Of a stretch of 64,000 nucleotides of DNA, positions 25,727-32,836 are shown piece by piece. Under the pieces are notes generated by a model. It was not told where the DNA came from. It was given only the letters and a program-made list of their open reading frames with translations, and made no database searches. The DNA comes from JAHFUI01 sp039931615 (GTDB lineage Bacteria; Acidobacteriota; Vicinamibacteria; Vicinamibacterales; CAVVIG01), in contig JBDTRR010000006.1 in the NCBI GenBank assembly GCA_039931615.1, forward strand, positions 62,001-126,000, given 5' to 3'. A program made the translations under genes and the position numbers. Positions within the stretch are counted from its first letter, which is position 1, and each line of letters opens with the position of its first letter.

Positions 25727-26148
25727 CCGGCGGCTGGCCGCCGGCAGGATGCGGCAACGTGCCCGACGAGCTTTCCATGAAGAAGCATTTCATGAAGAAC
25801 CTCCGGCTGCTGATCGTCGTCGCCGCCGCCTGCCTCGCCGTTCGATTGGTCGAGGCCCAACGCTACAAGACTCCCCGTACGCCCTGGGGAGATCCCGACC
25901 TCCAGGGGCTCTGGTCGAATCAGACGTCGACCCCGCTCGAACGGCCCGGCGCATTGAGCGACAAGGCGACGCTGACACAGCAGGAGGCCGACGAGCGCGA
26001 AGAGGAGGCCCGGCAGAGTGCCGATCTCCCGCCGCGGGCTGGCGATCCGGGAACCTACAACGCCGTCTGGCGCGATCCCGGAAAGGCATTGACCCGGACC
26101 TCGCTCATCGTTGACCCGCCGGACGGCCGCGTGCCGGCTCCGTCACGC

Positions 26149-26165
26149 TCACCATTTCCGGTAAT
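26149..26165. promoter_or_regulatory. 17-bp inverted repeat ATTACC-N5-TGGTRA, site 3
   Basis: On the minus strand the sequence is ATTACCGGAAATGGTGA. With its flanks (TCA before, GC after) it matches site 2 at 18 of 22 positions. It now lies inside the open frame of the truncated secreted gene, which indicates that an intergenic region was fused there by deletion. The nearest intact downstream gene is the cytochrome-PQQ fusion at 26,590. Confidence 0.55.
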
Positions 26166-26193
26166 TGACGGCAGCCAGTTCCACGTAGACGAT
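26165..26193 (+). promoter_or_regulatory. Candidate promoter facing the cytochrome-PQQ fusion gene
   Basis: TTGACG (26,165-26,170), 17 bp, then GACGAT (26,188-26,193). Compare TTGACA-17-CACGAT at site 2: the spacing is identical and both abut the inverted repeat. Transcription would start near 26,200 and run through TonB remnant 2 into 26,590. Confidence 0.5.
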
Positions 26194-26280
26194 GCCGCAC
26201 CAGGAAACGCTCCGGGCGAACGCCCGCGTCCCGACGCGGGAAAACGGCTGGTGTCTGAGATGATGGGGAGTGACTGAACG

Positions 26281-26590
26281 CATGGCTCACCGCCGGTTGC
26301 TGCGGACGATGGTGTTGGACGAGCCCGATCTGTCCCGACAGGCGATCTCGGACGGCATCTGGGACAACACGACGCTGCGCTTGACGTGGCAGGCGACGCC
26401 GCGGAACAAGCTGACGGCGTTCTGGGACGAGCAGCACATGTGCCGCAACTGCTGGGGCGGCGGCAGCGCGACGGTGTCGCCCGAGGCCCAGGACGGGTTG
26501 CAGAACGTCAACGACGACACATCGTGGCGGCAGCCGAACGCGATTCTGGATGCGAGGTTCGCCAAGGTGAGCGCGCAGGTCGACTTCTGA
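26281..26590 (+). pseudogene. TonB-dependent receptor remnant 2
   Basis: An in-frame fusion of a mid-barrel segment (DNTTLRLTWQATPRNKLTAF, then HMCRNCWGGGSATVSPEAQ) to an outer-membrane C-terminus (NAILDARFAKVSAQVDF). Signal, regulatory-like domain, plug and most of the barrel are gone. The join is near 26,510-26,530. Its C-terminus differs from remnant 1 (KIGVQVGF), so this is a second receptor gene, not a displaced piece of the first. The stop codon overlaps the ATG of the next gene (TGATG), so translation of the remnant may still feed the quinoprotein gene. Confidence 0.75.
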
Positions 26591-28410
26591 TGCACGCCAG
26601 AATCGCGGCAGCCGTCGTGCTGGCCTGGCTGTTGGCGCTGCCGGGCGGCGCCCTCGCGCAGGACGGTCCGGCGGCGTTCCGGGCGAATTGCGCGTCGTGC
26701 CACGGCACGCCCGAGGGTCCCCCGCCGGCCAACGCCCCGGGCGTCGCCGCCCTGCGGCAGCTCGGCCCGGAGGCGATTCTCAACGCGCTGCTGAACGGCA
26801 AGATGCGGATCCAGGGGACGCCCTTGAGCGACGCCGACCGGCGCGCCGTGGCGGAGTTTCTTGGCGGGCGCGCGCTGCGCAGCGCCGCGGCGGGATCGTC
26901 GGTCGTGGCCTGCCGGTCGTCGACGCCGTTTCGCGGCGTGGTGGCGGCCACTGATTGGAACGGATGGGGCAACGGGATCGAGAACACGCGGTTCGCCCGG
27001 AAGGGCGGCCTGACCGCGGGCGACCTGCCCAAGCTGACATTGAAGTGGGCCTTTGGCTACGCGGATGTCACGTCCGCCCGGGCGCAGCCGGCGCTGGTCG
27101 GCAACCGCCTGTTCGTCGCCAGCGACAGCGGTGACGTCCATGCGCTCGATCCCGCGACCGGATGTGCCTACTGGTCCTTCCGCGCGGAGGCCACCGTTCG
27201 GACGGCGCTCCTCGTGGCGCCGTACCGCGCGCCAGGGGCCGCCGCCGGATGGGCGGTGTTCTTCGGCGATCTGAAGGCGAACGCCTACGCGGTGGACGCG
27301 ACGACAGGCCGTGCCGTCTGGGTCCACCGGATCGACGATCATCCATATGCCGCGATCACCGGGACGCCGACGTACTACGAGGGGCGTGTCTTCGTGCCGG
27401 TACAAGGCCTCAACGAGGAAGTGCAGGGCGGACGGCCTCAATACGAATGCTGCACCTTCCGCGGCAGCATCGCCGCGCTCGACGCCGGCACCGGGACGGT
27501 CGTCTGGAAGACCTACACCATCGGCGAGCGGCAGTCGCGCGGTTCGAATGCCGCCGGCACACCGCAGTGGGGCCCGGCCGGCGGCGGCATCTGGTCGGCG
27601 CCGACCATCGACGTTCGTCGTGGTGCGCTCTACGTCGGGACCGGCAACGGATACGCCGATCCCGCACAGCCGATGACCGATGCCATCGTCGCGCTCGACC
27701 TCAAGAGCGGCAAGGTGCGGTGGTTTCAGCAGATCACCGCGGACGACAGCTGGACGCTCGGTTGCCGCGCGCAAAACCCGGACAACCCGAACTGTCCGGA
27801 CACCCTCGGGCCGGATTTCGACTTTTCGGCATCGCCGATGGTCGTGCAGGCCGCCGGGCGCGATCTGCTGGTCGTGCCGCAGAAATCGGGCATCGCCTAC
27901 GCGCTCGATCCCGACAAACAGGGCGCGATCGTCTGGCAGTTCCGGTTCGGTCCGGGCAGCGGCCGTGGCGGGCAATGGGGCGGCGCGACCGATGGGCGTC
28001 AGGCCTACTTCGGCGTCAACGGCAACGGCCCGGCGGCGGGTGGGATCGTCGCGGTCGACGTCGCAACCGGCGAGCCGGCCTGGCGCCGCCCGGCGGAGCC
28101 GCCGTTGTGCCGCGCACCCGGCCGCAACTGCAGTTCCGCGCAGGGAGCCGCCGTGACTGCGATTCCCGGCGCGGTCCTGTCCGGATCGCAGGACGGCGGC
28201 TTGCGCGCCTACGCGGCCGAAGACGGCAAGGTGTTGTGGCAATTCGATACGAACCGCGAATTCCTCACCGTCAACGGGGTCAAGGCCAGGGGCGGCAGCA
28301 TGGACGGACCGGGCCCGATTGTCGCCGGCGGTCTGCTGTTGGTGAACTCCGGCTACGGCGGCATCTCCGGCCGGCCGGGTAACGTACTGCTGGTATTCGG
28401 TCCGGACTGA
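26590..28410 (+). CDS. Cytochrome c-PQQ fusion dehydrogenase (polyvinyl-alcohol-dehydrogenase-like)
   Basis: 606 residues: signal peptide (AAAVVLAWLLALPGGALAQ), N-terminal haem c domain with CASCHG at about 35-40 and a Met candidate in KMRIQGTPL, then a PQQ-binding propeller (about 115-600: NGIENTRFARKGGLTAGDL, DVHALDPATGCAYWSFRAEA, IAALDAGTGTVVWKTYTIGE, IVALDLKSGKVRWFQQ). A vicinal Cys pair is present in YECCTFRG. The haem-first order is that of polyvinyl alcohol dehydrogenases, so oxidation of a secondary alcohol or hydroxylated polymer in the periplasm is plausible; the exact substrate is inference. The ATG overlaps the stop of TonB remnant 2 and has no clear ribosome site. Followed at 29 bases by the MmgE/PrpD gene. 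Confidence 0.9.
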   Translation: MHARIAAAVVLAWLLALPGGALAQDGPAAFRANCASCHGTPEGPPPANAPGVAALRQLGPEAILNALLNGKMRIQGTPLSDADRRAVAEFLGGRALRSAAAGSSVVACRSSTPFRGVVAATDWNGWGNGIENTRFARKGGLTAGDLPKLTLKWAFGYADVTSARAQPALVGNRLFVASDSGDVHALDPATGCAYWSFRAEATVRTALLVAPYRAPGAAAGWAVFFGDLKANAYAVDATTGRAVWVHRIDDHPYAAITGTPTYYEGRVFVPVQGLNEEVQGGRPQYECCTFRGSIAALDAGTGTVVWKTYTIGERQSRGSNAAGTPQWGPAGGGIWSAPTIDVRRGALYVGTGNGYADPAQPMTDAIVALDLKSGKVRWFQQITADDSWTLGCRAQNPDNPNCPDTLGPDFDFSASPMVVQAAGRDLLVVPQKSGIAYALDPDKQGAIVWQFRFGPGSGRGGQWGGATDGRQAYFGVNGNGPAAGGIVAVDVATGEPAWRRPAEPPLCRAPGRNCSSAQGAAVTAIPGAVLSGSQDGGLRAYAAEDGKVLWQFDTNREFLTVNGVKARGGSMDGPGPIVAGGLLLVNSGYGGISGRPGNVLLVFGPD

Positions 28411-28438
28411 GGCGATCCGCCCGGACAGGAAGATGACG

Positions 28439-29959
28439 ATGAGAAATCAGCGCGAGGATGGCGCAGGGGCGGCACGGGCCACGACCCCGATCGGGCGACG
28501 CGACCTATTGCGCGGCGCCGTGGCGACTGCGGGCGCGCTGGGACTCGGCGCGATCGTTCCGCGTCACGTCGCGGCACAACGCGGTGCCGGCGGCCCCAAC
28601 GGCGCTCCAGCCGACAGCACGCTCGCGCTCGCCCGTTTCCTCAACAAGACGGCTTACCGCGACTTTCCCCCCAAGGCGATCGAGCACGCGAAGATGATCC
28701 TCGCCAGCACGTTCGCGAGTGCGGCGATGGGGTCGGTGATCGACTCCGCCCGGATCGTGCGTCAGCTGGCGAAGGAGCAGGGCGGCAAACCGGAAGCGAC
28801 GATCTGGTTCGACGGTACGAAGCTGCCGGCAGTCGAGGCAGCGCGCGTCAATGCGATCCTCAGCGACGCCGCAGCCTCAGACGACAGCGACATCCGCAAC
28901 ACGGCCCACGAGGGCACGACGCTGGCGGCGGCGGGCCTCGCTGTCGGCGAGCGCACCGCGGCCACGGGTCAGGACCTGCTCGGCGCGATGATCCTGGGCT
29001 ACGAGGCGGCGGGCCGGATCGGCGAAGCCCGCACCGGTGGGCGCGGTGGGCTGCACGCCTCGCAGATCGTCGCTTTCGCCGGCGCCACGGCGGCGGCCAG
29101 GCTCATGAAGCTGACCGACGATCAGCTGGCGCACGCGCTCGGAATCGTCGCCATCACGATGGGCGGGCTGGCGACCGGGACCAACACCTGGGCGCGCGAG
29201 TACATGGGCGCCAACGCGGCGGCCTGCGGCGTCGATGCCGCACTGGCGGCCAGCCGCGGCTACACGGTGAACGAGGACATGCTCGGCAGCCGCGGTGGAT
29301 TCGTCGACGTGTTCGGAGGCGGCGCCAAGACGGTCGAGCGCCTGACGACGGATCTGGGCAAGGAGTGGGATATCGTCGATTACCTCGCGATCAAGCTGTG
29401 GCCGGGCGCCCATCCCTTCTCCGGCACCGTCGAAGCGGCGATGAATGCCGCGCGCGAGGCCAACGCGGCGCCCGACGCGATCGCGAAGATCCTCGTCGCC
29501 GGGCAGAACCGGACGACCATCCAGGGGAGCCGCCGGCCGACAAATCTGGCCGACGCCATTCACAGCCTGTCGTACTACGTCGCCGCCGCCGCCGCCGACA
29601 AGGACTTCAACTGGACTCATGCAACCGAGGCGAAGTTCTCCGACCCGAGAATCACCCGGCTCATGGATCTGGTGGACGTCGATCCGGCGCCGCCACCCGT
29701 GAAGTACAGGTGGAGCTGGGGCGGGACGGTGACGATCGTCACCAATGCCGGGACGCGGTTTACCAGCACCGTGGACGCGCCGCGGGGATCCGGACCGCGC
29801 GGCATCGAGTGGAGCGATGTCGAAGCCAAATACCGCGCGCTGATGCCTGAGTCGAAGCTGGCGGGACGGCGCGTCGACGACATCCTCGCCCTGATTCACG
29901 GCTTCGATCGCGTCAAGAACGTCTCGGAATTGACCCGTCTGCTGGCGCCGGGACGCTGA
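28439..29959 (+). CDS. MmgE/PrpD-family protein with Tat signal
   Basis: 506 residues. The N-terminal GRRDLLRGAVATAGALGLG is a Tat signal, which is unusual because MmgE/PrpD enzymes (2-methylcitrate dehydratase, cis-aconitate decarboxylase and iminodisuccinate epimerase relatives) are normally cytoplasmic. Family blocks are clear: DDSDIRNTAHEGTTLAAAGL, GQDLLGAMILGYEAAGRIGE, GLHASQIVAFAGATAAAR, GVDAALAASRGYTVNEDML, KLWPGAHPFSGTVEAA. An exported member suggests isomerisation, dehydration or decarboxylation of a periplasmic hydroxy-acid formed by the flanking quinoproteins. The second ATG (28,439) is chosen because AGGA lies 8 bases upstream; ATG 28,433 would be too close to it. The downstream PQQ dehydrogenase starts 43 bases later. 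Confidence 0.88.
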   Translation: MRNQREDGAGAARATTPIGRRDLLRGAVATAGALGLGAIVPRHVAAQRGAGGPNGAPADSTLALARFLNKTAYRDFPPKAIEHAKMILASTFASAAMGSVIDSARIVRQLAKEQGGKPEATIWFDGTKLPAVEAARVNAILSDAAASDDSDIRNTAHEGTTLAAAGLAVGERTAATGQDLLGAMILGYEAAGRIGEARTGGRGGLHASQIVAFAGATAAARLMKLTDDQLAHALGIVAITMGGLATGTNTWAREYMGANAAACGVDAALAASRGYTVNEDMLGSRGGFVDVFGGGAKTVERLTTDLGKEWDIVDYLAIKLWPGAHPFSGTVEAAMNAAREANAAPDAIAKILVAGQNRTTIQGSRRPTNLADAIHSLSYYVAAAAADKDFNWTHATEAKFSDPRITRLMDLVDVDPAPPPVKYRWSWGGTVTIVTNAGTRFTSTVDAPRGSGPRGIEWSDVEAKYRALMPESKLAGRRVDDILALIHGFDRVKNVSELTRLLAPGR

Positions 29960-30002
29960 TGTGGGTGTCATTGAGCGGCGCCAAACTCGATCGGGAATCC
30001 CT

Positions 30003-32018
30003 ATGAAACAGCTCGCCATCGCCGCACTGTCCTGCCTGGTCCTCGGTGTCGTCGTCCTGGCGCAGAACGGCCAGGCCCGTCCCGGCGATAACGACTGGCC
30101 GATGTTCAGCCGCGACTTCGGCGGCACGCGGTTCTCGCCGCTCGCCGACATCAACGCGGACAATGCCGGCACACTGACCCAGGCCTGGTCCGTGCAGCTC
30201 ACGCAGCCGGCCGGGCGGCGCGGCGGTCCCCCGCCGGCGGGCGACGGAGCGCAGCCGCCGGGCCGCGGCGCGGCTGGCGCTGGCCGCGGCGGTCGCGGCG
30301 GCGGTGGCGCGGCAGAGGAGGGCGAGGCGGCCGGCAGCAATCCCGAAGTCACACCCATCGTCGTCAACGGGGTCATGTATCTGCCGGCGAGGGGCAACCA
30401 GGTGCTGGCGCTGGACGGCGATACCGGCAAGGAAATCTGGCGGTACCAGATGCCGCCGACGGTCAGCACCACCGCCCGCGGGGTGGCGTACTGGCCCGGC
30501 GAAGCCGGCTTTCCTCCTCGCATCATCGTGACGGCGGGTCCGAGGCTGCTGGCGCTCGACGCCGCTACTGGCCAGCCCGCGGCGGGCTTCGGCCGCAACG
30601 GCATGATTGAAATCATCGTTCCCTGGAACGGCGCGCCGATGATCTACAAGCACGTCGCCATTCTCGGCGCCTACCCGGGGGAGGTGCCGCTCGGCCCGAC
30701 CGGCGACACGCGCGCCTTCGATCTGCGCACCGGCAAGAAGCTGTGGCAGTTCCAGAACGTGCCGCTTCCCGGGCAGGTCGGCAACGACACGTGGATCGAT
30801 TACGGCTGGCGCGATCGGTCGGGCACGAACGTCTGGGCGTTCTACATGACGCTCGACGCGGAGCGCGGCATCCTCTACATGCCGGTCTCGGCGCCAGCCG
30901 CGAACTACTGGGGCGGCGATCGGCCCGGCGCGAATCTCTTCGCCAACTCCATCGTCGCGGTCGACGCCGAGACCGGCAAGTACCGCTGGCATTTCCAGAC
31001 GGTGCATCACGACATCTGGGACTTCGACATGCCCTCGCCGCCGGTCCTCGTCGACATCACCCAGAACGGCCGCCGCGTCCCGGCGCTCGCGTCGATCGGG
31101 AAATCGGGTTACCTGTTCATTCTCAACCGCGTCACCGGCAAGCCGATCTTCGGCGTCGAGGAACGTTCCGTGCCCAAGGGCGAGGTGCCGGACGAGTGGT
31201 ACTCACCGACGCAGCCGTTTCCGGTCAAGCCGGCGCGGTCGTTCGGGCGGGTCGCGTTCGACAAGGAGCGCGACATGGTGCGGGCGGAGGACACCTCGGC
31301 GCAACATGCGGCGGAATGCCAGGCCCTCTGGGACAAGAGCGGCGGCTTTCACAACGCCGGACCGTTTACGCCGTTCCTGTTTCACGAGGATGGCGCGCCG
31401 CCGCGGAGCAGCGTGCAGTTCCCCGGTGCCGCGGGCGGCGTGAACTGGGGAGGCCCGGCCGCCGACCCTCGTTCGGGGCTCGTCTTCATCAACGCGCACG
31501 ACAGCTCGCTGGCTGGATGGATCGAACGGAAGAAGCCGGGGCTGAACTACGGCCGGAACACGGAAGGCTCGACCCAGCCATACGATCGCGCCAGCGTCAA
31601 CGGCGCCGGGCCGTACTTCAACTTCACCGCCGCCTACAAAGACGAGAGCGGCCGGACCGTCGCGACGCTGCCGTGCTGGCGTCCGCCGTGGGCTCATCTG
31701 GTCGCGGTCAACGCCAACACCGGCGAGGTCGTGTGGGAAGTTCCGCTGGGCTTGAGCGAGGCGCTGCCTGAAGCGAAGCGGCTGACGGGAAACAGCGGCA
31801 GCGCCGGCCCCAGCGTGACGGCCGGCGGTCTCGTGTTCGTCGGCGCGACCTCCGATCGCCGGCTCCGGGCCTTTGAGGCAAAGACCGGCAAGGAACTGTG
31901 GTCGGCCAGACTGACGGGGCAGGTGAACGCGAATCCGATGATCTACCGCGGCAAGGGAGGGAAACAATTCGTGGCCGCTGTCGCCACGGATGTGCTGGCC
32001 GCCTTTTCGTTGCCGTGA
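30003..32018 (+). CDS. PQQ-dependent dehydrogenase, glucose-dehydrogenase-like propeller
   Basis: 671 residues, signal peptide (LAIAALSCLVLGVVVLAQ). The propeller begins DWPMFSRDFGGTRFSPLADI and contains the blade signatures VLALDGDTGKEIWRYQ, AFDLRTGKKLWQFQ, FQTVHHDIWDFDMPSPPVLV and LRAFEAKTGKELWSARL. The HHDIWDFDMP segment is typical of the membrane glucose dehydrogenase group, here without membrane helices or a haem domain. A Gly/Ala/Arg-rich low-complexity loop interrupts residues about 70-110. A similar in-frame start lies further upstream, but ATG 30,003 begins the signal peptide. Third gene of the cytochrome-PQQ/MmgE/PQQ operon. It probably oxidises a sugar, polyol or related alcohol; the acceptor may be quinone or a separate cytochrome. 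Confidence 0.9.
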   Translation: MKQLAIAALSCLVLGVVVLAQNGQARPGDNDWPMFSRDFGGTRFSPLADINADNAGTLTQAWSVQLTQPAGRRGGPPPAGDGAQPPGRGAAGAGRGGRGGGGAAEEGEAAGSNPEVTPIVVNGVMYLPARGNQVLALDGDTGKEIWRYQMPPTVSTTARGVAYWPGEAGFPPRIIVTAGPRLLALDAATGQPAAGFGRNGMIEIIVPWNGAPMIYKHVAILGAYPGEVPLGPTGDTRAFDLRTGKKLWQFQNVPLPGQVGNDTWIDYGWRDRSGTNVWAFYMTLDAERGILYMPVSAPAANYWGGDRPGANLFANSIVAVDAETGKYRWHFQTVHHDIWDFDMPSPPVLVDITQNGRRVPALASIGKSGYLFILNRVTGKPIFGVEERSVPKGEVPDEWYSPTQPFPVKPARSFGRVAFDKERDMVRAEDTSAQHAAECQALWDKSGGFHNAGPFTPFLFHEDGAPPRSSVQFPGAAGGVNWGGPAADPRSGLVFINAHDSSLAGWIERKKPGLNYGRNTEGSTQPYDRASVNGAGPYFNFTAAYKDESGRTVATLPCWRPPWAHLVAVNANTGEVVWEVPLGLSEALPEAKRLTGNSGSAGPSVTAGGLVFVGATSDRRLRAFEAKTGKELWSARLTGQVNANPMIYRGKGGKQFVAAVATDVLAAFSLP

Positions 32019-32136
32019 GTGCCGCCGCCTTTTAATATCGATCTGTCCTCGCAGCCGCTGCGTATCCTCGCAGCCCTGCGCGACTTTCGCCTGGCCAGGA
32101 GGCCGAAAGGCACGTTTGCCGCTTCAAAAAAACACA

Positions 32137-32164
32137 GGGACAGAGAGCGGCTGCGCTCTGTCCC
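32137..32164 (-). terminator. Hairpin with U-tract, terminator of the DUF6152 gene
   Basis: A perfect 9-bp stem (GGGACAGAG/CTCTGTCCC) with a 10-base loop. Read on the minus strand it is followed by TGTG and a run of seven T, so it suits intrinsic termination of the minus-strand gene ending at 32,224. It also resembles REP-type GGGACAG elements. Confidence 0.65.
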
Positions 32165-32223
32165 TTGACGACTACTTTTACCGGGCAACCGGTCGATCCA
32201 GTTGACGCCGAACTGACGGTCGA

Positions 32224-32628
32224 CTAATCGGAGGCGGCACCTGCCGAGATATTCAAGGTCTGGCCGTCCGCCCGCGTCACCGACTTGAGGAACCCCAAGG
32301 GACTCCCGTTCCGTGCCGGAATGAACTTCGCGGTCAACGGTTCGCCGATCTTCAGGGCCTTCGGGCCGACTTTGGTGATCCCGCGATCGGCGAGCGTCGT
32401 GGCCGAGCCGGTCGTGAACGTCCAATCGGTCGTCGTGCTGTCGGGATTCTTGACCGTGATCGTCATCGATCCGTGCGGATTCACGAACTGGAGCTTGGTC
32501 AGCGTGCCCGCGACTTCCTTCTCCGCCTTCATGTCATAGACGCCGGCGAGGGAATGATGCGCCTGGAGCGAGGCACCGGCGATCAAACACCCGCACACGA
32601 CGACACATCCAAAAGCTCGTCTAATCAT
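32224..32628 (-). CDS. DUF6152 family protein (exported)
   Basis: 134 residues: signal peptide ending SLQA, then the hallmark HHSLAGVYD directly at the mature N-terminus, followed by a small beta-barrel-like sequence (GTLTKLQFVNPHGSMTITVKN, GSPLGFLKSVTRADG). DUF6152 proteins are short periplasmic proteins of unknown role; the conserved N-terminal His-His suggests metal binding, but this is inference. GGAGGG precedes ATG 32,628. A perfect TATAAT lies at 32,761-32,756 on the same strand. It is downstream of the secreted protein gene at 32,824 with the 13-bp repeat array between them. Paralogues: intact 48,980-49,423 and broken 34,712-34,990. Confidence 0.88.
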   Translation of the reverse strand: MIRRAFGCVVVCGCLIAGASLQAHHSLAGVYDMKAEKEVAGTLTKLQFVNPHGSMTITVKNPDSTTTDWTFTTGSATTLADRGITKVGPKALKIGEPLTAKFIPARNGSPLGFLKSVTRADGQTLNISAGAASD

Positions 32629-32755
32629 TTTTCCCTCCGCAAAGTCGTGATCGGCGCCAGGCGCCCATCACATTAGCCACCGCAACAGAAGCCGGACAAC
32701 CGCCGCCCGAGCGGCGCAGCGTGCCGCGCGGCCGGGCTCAATCAAGGTCTGCCTG

Positions 32756-32761
32756 ATTATA
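32756..32761 (-). promoter_or_regulatory. Consensus -10 element ahead of the DUF6152 gene
   Basis: The minus strand reads TATAAT, rare in such GC-rich DNA. No convincing -35 lies 15-19 bp upstream, where the 13-bp tandem repeats begin. If used, it gives a leader of about 120 bases before ATG 32,628. Confidence 0.4.
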
Positions 32762-32770
32762 GCGTGGCCC

Positions 32771-32836
32771 GCAGTGTCGAAGCGCAGTGTCGAAGCGCAG
32801 TGTTCGAAGCGCAGTGTCGAAGCTCAGTGTCGAAGC
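32771..32836. repeat. Five tandem copies of a 13-bp unit
   Basis: Unit GCAGTGTCGAAGC, copies at 32,771, 32,784, 32,797 (14 bp, one extra T), 32,811 and 32,824 (first base changed to T). The last copy supplies the stop codon and final residues (LRH) of the minus-strand gene ending at 32,824. The array therefore forms the junction of that gene and the DUF6152 promoter region. Slippage, iterated binding sites or a genome-wide repeat are all possible. Confidence 0.85.

Larger units (their letters stand above)
25777..26277 (+). pseudogene. Truncated secreted protein (5' part of a DxxGLW-type protein)
   Basis: ATG 25,777 opens a good signal peptide (NLRLLIVVAAACLAVRLVEA) followed by TPRTPWGDPDLQGLWSNQT, the standard N-terminus of a large class of acidobacterial secreted proteins. 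The similarity runs to about residue 120 (TSLIVDPPDGRVP, near 26,135), where family members usually continue for a few hundred residues. Here the frame instead enters unrelated sequence and stops at 26,277. That unrelated tail contains the inverted-repeat promoter at 26,149-26,193, so the break joins a coding region to a former intergenic region. A short protein could still be made and exported, but it lacks the conserved C-terminal half. Confidence 0.7.

Noticed and set aside
26287..28242. Minus-strand open frame opposite the cytochrome-PQQ fusion gene
   Set aside because: Low-complexity Arg/Ala composition without signal or domain; the plus-strand product is a clear quinoprotein.
32771..32836. 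Tandem repeats as a possible CRISPR array
   Set aside because: Units are 13 bp, contiguous, with no spacers and no cas genes in the window.
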